Shown here: positions 58,545 through 64,000 of the stretch, piece after piece
Position numbering within the stretch: position 1 is the stretch's first letter
How the letters are laid out: each line of letters opens with the position of its first letter
From: Gerris lacustris
Taxonomy: Eukaryota; Arthropoda; Insecta; Hemiptera; Gerridae
DNA: 64,000 nt
Direction of reading: 5' to 3'
Assembly (NCBI GenBank): GCA_951217055.1
Contig: OX578286.1
Coordinates: 17,431,102-17,495,101, forward strand
Notes under the pieces: generated by a model
Told to the model about the DNA's origin: nothing
What the model saw: only the letters and a program-made list of their open reading frames with translations
The model's database searches: none
Translations under genes and position numbers: made by a program

Positions 58545-58548
<4 letters not shown>
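58189..58548. mobile_element. Unidentified insert between two (TA)n tracts
   Basis: A relatively GC-rich block starting TGTAGCGGTTTAAGTGCCTA, with GCCTAGACAGGC as a short hairpin, flanked by (TA)n on both sides. The TG start could mark an LTR, but no CA end, primer-binding site or second copy was found. Class unknown. Confidence 0.35.

Positions 58549-58577
<29 letters not shown>
58549..58577. repeat. (TA)n microsatellite
   Basis: About 28 bp of TA repeat, on the right side of the insert. Confidence 0.95.
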
Positions 58578-58579
<2 letters not shown>

Positions 58580-59235
58580 AAGAGTAACTCGTTAACATAA
58601 TAGGAATACATACATTAATATAATAGTATGGGAGAGTTGGTTTTTAATGATTACTCCAAATTGTGATTTGTTTTTGTTAATATACTATAGATGATTAATA
58701 ATTTCAGGATATTTCAGTTCAAAGCCTGAAGATGCCCTGGAATGGGCGAAATTTAACATATTAATGAAATGATCTTTTCTTCATCCCTAAAAACCTACTA
58801 ATAAGAATATAAAAGATGAACATTAATTGTGTTTTCAAATGCAAAATTTCCTAGTCAGAAATGCGTTACAAACTTCCGGGAATATTGTTGGTTTCATGTA
58901 TATCCATTAAAATATCTTAAAAACGACTGCTCAGTTAAAAAAAAAAAAAAAAAAAATCTTTTAGTAGTACACAAATTATGAGTACCCATGCGATTAGGCC
59001 AGAGGTAGGACTAGTGTTCACTCATTGGATATAGAAGGAAAATATCTCTGCTTTTCCCGGGAAAAATAATTTTTAAATCTGTTTCTTGACAGTAGTCAGA
59101 ATTTATTACAAACTAGGGAATTTTACAAATTATTGTATCCATGGGAAGCGGGAGTAAAGAAATAAAAGGGGATACATTGAGGAAACTGCTCTACCTGAAT
59201 ATGGCGTCTACCTAAATATTATCGCTTAGTAATAG
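58578..59235. other. AT-rich DNA with family scraps
   Basis: GCCTGAAGATGCCCTGGAAT and GGGCGAAATTTAA at 58725-58755 resemble a common invertebrate repeat phrase (CTGAAGATG...CGAAA). Decayed family X/Y text lies near 58860-59100. No gene. Confidence 0.4.
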
Positions 59236-59239
59236 TACA

Positions 59240-59715
59240 TTACTAGTAATAGTACATTAGTGCGGAAAGTAGCATTTTGCATGCGAGAGAGGTGTTTGCA
59301 CCCGAGCGACAGCGAGGGTAGTAAAACCATAGCAAAGCAAAATGCCGTTTTCGCACGAGTTGCGTACCGTACTTTATCTACAATTGTTGGATTTTAATAA
59401 TAAATACAGAAAAAAAAATAAACTTCCTGTATATAAGTTCGTATTTCTCTTTTGATAAAGATGACATTAATTCATTAGTTGTATTTTGGGCCGAATTAAT
59501 TATTTCGGGAGGCGTATTTTTCTCCTTATTTTCGTCACAAGAACTTAAATCATTCATTGCTTTTCACTAAAAACACGATATAAACAGTTACTTTAATGAA
59601 ACAAACAGCAAATTAGTATTGTTAAATGTAAACAAACTCGCTAATCGTGCGTTAAGGTGAAGAATTCTTTTTTACCGCACTAGGGCGGAAAAAAAGAGGA
59701 ATTATGAAACCGACT
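59240..59715. mobile_element. Possible TIR-type relic
   Basis: ATTAGTGCGGAAAGTAGCAT and GCACCCGAGCGACAGCGAGG at the left and TTTACCGCACTAGGGCGG at the right are partly inverted (GTGCGG against CCGCAC). A non-autonomous element is likely; the class is unknown. Confidence 0.4.
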
Positions 59716-60500
59716 ACGTAAAGAATTTCTTTCTACGCATCTAAACAAAGATACAATGTTTATATTTCGTATCAATCGTAGATATAATAACTTTAATGTT
59801 TCTTGACGCTAAATAAACACATCAAATTAATAATAACAAAATCTGTAACGCAGCACGGGAAACAAGTTTAATTATATATTTGATTTTAAGGCATTAAAGT
59901 CAAAAGATTCGTTAAACTGAGACAGAAATAAACTCACTGTAAATTTGTAAAAACATCACCTTACTTCAAGTCCATTAAGAACATTCTTCTATAATTAATT
60001 TTGTTTCGCTGGAATTTAATTCAATGAACCGTCTCCGTGTATTCTTTTTCCCTCAAGACACAAACTTAACTATTTGATAAACTTATCTTAAAGCCAAAAC
60101 GGATCTCTCATCCTTTTCTCTTACGAAAATCTCACGTGACCCTGAGACCTTAAGCACTAAATAACCTAGAACTCCATTACTAGCTTCTCCAACTTATTTA
60201 GCTAATAGGATTTCGTCTGAAGGGGGGGGGGGGGGGAGAAAACGGAACAACAGAAAAATAAGACAACACCTAAATAAAGAAACAAGACTGAGTGGATAGG
60301 TGGAATTGAAAAGATTTTATACATTTAGTAGTTAATTCTATTATTTATTTTTCCTTTGATTGGAACTATTCATTGATTCAGCACCGCAAATTGTGTAAAA
60401 TTATTAAATAAAAAATGGAGCGGTATTTTCTGATATTTATTGAATTGACTCATATGTATTTGTCAGGAAACATAGCTAAATAGTAAATAGTATAAAAAAA
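59716..60500. other. AT-rich DNA, no feature seen
   Basis: A G15 run at 60222-60236 is the only structure. Confidence 0.45.
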
Positions 60501-60504
60501 TACT

Positions 60505-60740
60505 CTGCCAATTAGTGTGGCACATAGCTTTTCCCTGCTTCCTATTTCGTAAAATTTAATGATTTTATGCATTAACCCACTATTATCAGATTTATTTCAA
60601 TTTTCCACCGCTTTTTAAATCGGTCAACATTGTTTTGATTTTTAAATGTATTAAAGTCTCAATTTAGCCAAATTGAAAGAGCGCAGACTGTAGAAATTAA
60701 TCTGGGCCTATCTGCGCGCTAGTTTTGAGAATGATCTTTA
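60505..60740 (+). mobile_element. Family X repeat, 5' part
   Basis: CTGCCAATTAGTGTGGCACA, then TTAACCCACTATTATCAGAT and AAGAGCGCAGACTGTAGAAA; truncated before the middle. Confidence 0.65.
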
Positions 60741-60744
60741 AAGC

Positions 60745-61491
60745 CTTCCAGAGGAGCGAGTCTTAGATAAGAGTGGATCTTCAAAGAAAGTGGAAGTTTC
60801 AAATCCATATTAAGCTGGCCATACACTTTGCATTATACCTGCAGGTAAAACCATACAGATAACCTGCTCAGGTAAACTGGAGGGAGTATGCTATTAAATA
60901 TAACATAAATTGTGACATAGTTATGATAGCACTCTCCGGTTCACCTGTAATGCTTATCTGTACAGGTCTTTCTCAGGTATTGCGGTATTCCTGACAGGTA
61001 AATCCGTTCAGGTAACCTGTTCAGGTAAACCGGAGCATGCATGCTATCAAGTTATGACAGCACATTCTGGTTCACCTGTAATGGTTACCTGTACAGGTTT
61101 TCCTGTCACCTGTTTCCTGCCAACCTGACAGGTAAAACCGCACAGTTAACCTGTTCAGGTAACCGAAGGGAGTACGCTATCAAGTTATGACATAAATTAT
61201 GACACAGTTATGATATAGCACACTCCGGCTCATCTATATGGTTACATGCACAGGTTTTCCTGACAGGTATTGCGGTACATCTGACAGGTAACCTGTTCAG
61301 GTAAACCGCAGCGTGTATGCTATCAAATTATGACATATATTATGACACAGTTATGATAGCACACTCCGGTTCACCTGTAATGGTTACCTGTACAGGTTTT
61401 TCTGTCAGGTATACCGCAACGTGTATGGCCAGCTTAATATCGATTAGAAACGTCAGAATTCACTCTTATCTGAGACTCACTCCTCTGGAAG
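60745..61491. mobile_element. Outer inverted repeat around the TTAA element
   Basis: CTTCCAGAGGAGCGAGTCTT at 60745 with AGATAAGAGTG is inverted at 61461-61491 (CACTCTTATCTGAGACTCAC...CTGGAAG): 31 bp with two mismatches. The region between is filled almost entirely by the element at 60810-61437, so the inner one may have inserted into an older foldback repeat. Confidence 0.65.
60810..61437. mobile_element. TTAA-flanked non-autonomous TIR element rich in ACCTG/CAGGT palindromes
   Basis: The left end TTAAGCTGGCCATACAC (60810) is inverted at the right end GTGTATGGCCAGCTTAA (61421-61437). Inverted repeats are 22 bp with one mismatch. TTAA at both ends fits piggyBac-like target duplication. Inside are many palindromes of the form ACCTG-NN-CAGGT (for example ACCTGTTCAGGT and ACCTGTACAGGT) and repeats of GCTATCAAGTTATGACA. 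No transposase. A decayed partial copy lies at about 61966-62140. Confidence 0.75.
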
Positions 61492-61965
61492 ATCTACACT
61501 CTAATACTTGATTATATATTTATATATATATTTGAATGACGAAGAGTTGCCACATGATACACATGGATAACTCTTGGATAAGATATAAGATGTATCTTTC
61601 CTATTTCATTATTTATTTATTATTTTTCTTTCTCCTTCTCTCTCTAATCTAATCAAACTCTAACGTTTTATTTAAAGGAATTGCTATTGGTATATATCAC
61701 GTTGTAAACGGAAGTAGGAACTCAGAGGCACGCCGAAATAACTTATCATTTATTTTCAAACAACGTTATAGAATAATGACACGGTTATCTTTTATCTAAA
61801 ATATTAATACATATAGAGAAAATATAATTTGAAGCATGCAGACGATAACAGTATAAAAATTAATATGTGACTTTACGTTGGATGATAATATACGTCTTCC
61901 ATTGCAAGGCATGATGTGTAAGACAACATACAAAATTACATATACATGTAGAATTAACTCCATCG

Positions 61966-62140
61966 AGGTATACGCTGCGGTGTACCTGCCAGGAAAACCT
62001 GTACAATTAACCTGTATATAAAGTGAACCATAGCAATGTGAGCTATCATAACGCAGTTATAACTTGATATCACATACGTTGCTGTTTGTTTACCTGTGCA
62101 GGTTTCTTGTTATATACCGCAACGCGAATGGCCTTCAGTA
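61966..62140. mobile_element. Decayed copy of the 60810 element
   Basis: GCGGTGTACCTGCCAGG, TTAACCTGTATATAAAG, TACCTGTGCAGGTTTC and CCGCAACGCGAATGGCC keep the same order. The ends are lost. Confidence 0.6.
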
Positions 62141-62374
62141 TATAATCAAATCATATTATCTATTAACAATATTTTTTTACGATACGTGAATTTTAACAGG
62201 GTTCGAAAGAGGTGAGGTAGGTATGAATGAAGAGCATTAACGAACTAGTAGAGTCAATAATGAAAAAATACAAGATCACATATTCACATCGAGAGGGTGT
62301 GTAAAGTAGCTGATCCCCAGTCCTATAATAACCTAATGCTATGGTTGATACGATCGTAAAAAATGACGCGATTG

Positions 62375-62890
62375 CCCCGATTCCAAAAAAGTGGTTTTTA
62401 AAAAATGTCAGTCTCTTGTTTGCCGTCTGTGAAGACGCGTGGAGACTAAACTACTAGGCCGATTTTGACGAAATTTGGCATTCATGTTCAGAAAAATCAT
62501 AACCTGAGGCGAAATCGAGAAATGAATTTTAGCACCAAATTTGGGGGGCGCTACTCCCTAAAAACTTAAAAAACAATTATTTCTCGAAAATGATTCCTAT
62601 ACGATTTTGATTTACAAATTTATAAAATATAGTCCATTTAAATACGAATCTAACTATATAAGCCGTTTTCCCGGAAAAATCTAGTTCCAGAAAAAATAGC
62701 TTTAAAGGCGGACGGAGACAGGCCTGGGGTTCGATTCCCCGCCAAGGAGAAGTTATTTTTATGATAAATTTGGATGAATTATTCTTTAATACATATACCA
62801 ACGAAAACTCGAAAACTAATAAATGAATAAACACTAAGCTAAGTAATTATGAACTCATATATGAGGAAGTTTGTCTGAGTTGTCTCGGAC
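62375..62890 (+). mobile_element. Family Y repeat, longest copy, with B box
   Basis: Order: AAAAAATGTCAGTCTCTTG; ACCTGAGGCGAAATCGAG; GGGGGGCGCTACTCCC; TTTCCCGGAAAAATCTAG; AATAGCTTTAAAGGCGGACG; GGGGTTCGATTCCCCGCC; TTGTCTGAGTTGTCTCGG. The GGTTCGATTCC box matches the Pol III B-box consensus, with a stem CGGGG-type T arm around it. The 85-codon minus-strand frame is a by-product. Confidence 0.65.
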
Positions 62891-63034
62891 GGATTTTTCA
62901 TAATAAGCTTTCATTTTAATTAAATATTTTATTTTATTTACAAAATAAAAAGATACATAATATTAAGAAATAATGTAGCAAAGTATGGCGGTGTTTAACA
63001 AAAAGTTCATCGCACTGTTAATCTACCTAATATC

Positions 63035-63260
63035 TGGAGTGGTTCAAGGGAGTTTAGAGCTAGTGGAATGGTCTGTTGGCGCCGGTCAGGGTTCGAGGTC
63101 GAATTCTGTTTTCACGGTCTCTCCCACCTTCCACCATTGACTCTCCTTGGCTTTCCCCAGAGTAGCTGAAGGCAGGTCGTGTCCATGTCGTGCACGCAAT
63201 GCCCAATATCGTGCTATCTTAACATTACAAACCTCCTGTTGTCACTATGGAATTTTCGTA
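63035..63260 (+). mobile_element. SINE-like tRNA-derived repeat
   Basis: GAGCTAGTGGAATGGTCTGT precedes, by about 30 nt, CAGGGTTCGAGGTCGAATTC, a near match to the B box. This is followed by a GC-rich body (CACCTTCCACCATTGACTCT). The spacing and order fit the 5' end of a tRNA-derived SINE. Only one copy is in this window, so it remains tentative. Confidence 0.45.
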
Positions 63261-63454
63261 ATGGCTTAAGATTACTTTAAAAGAATCCTCTAACGTCTAA
63301 AGTAATGGTTCAATTCAGGGACGTGTTCTAATAAATATTTAGAACTGTCATTAAAAGAACCATCTATATACATTAATGGATCACTACATTAAAGTATCCG
63401 AAAGAAATGGTAGATTAAAATAGAATAGAAATAAAATAAACATTTTGATCGGCA

Positions 63455-64000
63455 CTTCTTTAGACTGTTACTCTCCTTATTAAAAAAAATTGGTAAGGCG
63501 TCAATCTCACGTAAAAAGGGTTTCGTTGGTATTGTGAACACAAAATTAGTAAGGGGGGAGGGGAGAAAAGTTTTGATTTTTTTTTGACAAAATGGCGCGC
63601 AAAATTCAATGTTAACATCAAGAGTTATACATTTTTGAAATCTACTCTTCAATACCTTTCATTTGATACCCCACTCAAAATTAAAAAAAAAAGAAATCGG
63701 ATAACATGAATTATCCGCCATCTTGGATTTCCAGTAAATCAGATCAAATTGATAATCTTATTTTTTCTATGGCCCAGCAGACCGCACATTTTGCATATTT
63801 TTCTATATTTTTAGTAACAGCGGAAATACGATTTTAGGGGGGGGGGGGGGGGGGGCACGCAAAATTTCGATGTTTTTTAACAAAATGGCGCCGAAAATTA
63901 AGCACTATCCCTAAGTGGTATATATATTTCTATTCTACTCTTCAATACCTTTCATTTGATACCCCACTCAAAATTTAAAAAAAAAATGTTTTTTTTCGAG
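63455..64000. repeat. Direct repeat with G19 run at window end
   Basis: CTACTCTTCAATACCTTTCA followed by TTTGATACCCCACTCAAAAT occurs at 63642 and 63935 (spacing 293). Each copy is preceded by ACAAAATGGCGC text. A run of 19 G lies at 63837-63855. The right end is cut by the window. A single end of the 49866 foldback family is at about 63457. Confidence 0.65.

Noticed and set aside
58189..58548. Solo LTR
   Set aside because: It starts TG, but no CA end, no target duplication and no second copy could be found, so only an unidentified insert is listed.
58725..58756. CCTGAAGATGCCCTGGAATG followed by GGCGAAAT, a hammerhead-like phrase
   Set aside because: CUGAAGA breaks the invariant CUGAUGA and no stem III is visible; treated as a common repeat phrase.

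Overview
The window is non-coding nuclear DNA from a repeat-rich eukaryote, most likely an arthropod and probably an insect. The evidence is an AT-rich background with many long (TA)n tracts, dispersed transposon relics carrying the 'ACAGACAGAC' and 'CCGCCATCTTG' phrases common in insect repeats, and eukaryotic-type nuclear tRNA-Pro genes with no encoded CCA. No intact protein gene is supported. Every longer open frame falls in a tandem repeat, a (TA)n tract or a transposon relic. The only protein-like signal is a short frameshifted non-LTR reverse-transcriptase fragment near 47.1 kb. Region 1 (1-18756) is one large composite satellite, rich in CpG and homopolymer runs and unlike the rest of the window. 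It has three nested levels: (a) a tandem unit of about 983 bp, each full copy holding an imperfect palindrome of about 270 bp; (b) a 17-bp minisatellite of about 11 units followed by a strong GC-rich hairpin ending in CTAG; (c) GC-rich spacers with a degenerate sub-repeat of about 185-193 bp. These recur as higher-order units of 6.39, 5.44 and 6.19 kb, counted hairpin to hairpin. The array ends at or within about 15 bp of the last hairpin-CTAG, which resembles a Helitron/Helentron 3' end. Region 2 (about 18.8-29.8 kb) is AT-rich DNA filled with short non-autonomous transposon relics and (TA)n. Region 3 (29831-30925) is the most notable locus: a 302-bp tandem repeat arranged as an inverted array, each unit carrying a hammerhead ribozyme core (CUGAUGA, a 4-bp stem II, GAAA, and a 7-bp stem III ending at GUC), two on each strand. 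It looks like a satellite or retrozyme-type small circular RNA locus and is flanked on both sides by (TA)n. Region 4 (33.7-37.6 kb) has two good tRNA-Pro(TGG) genes and one decayed copy, all on the minus strand. A 61-bp minisatellite whose core matches the 5' (A-box) part of that tRNA lies just downstream of them, and an unrelated 79-bp minisatellite lies on their other side. Region 5 (37.6-64 kb) is more relic DNA: TIR and foldback elements (43.4-44.2 kb; 60.8-61.4 kb with TTAA ends), pogo/Tigger-like ends (52.9 and 54.1 kb), tRNA-like or SINE-like repeats with B-box matches, and further (TA)n. Repeat families are called X, Y, V, W and M below; these are working labels for this window only. 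Similarities were judged by eye, so identities are approximate.
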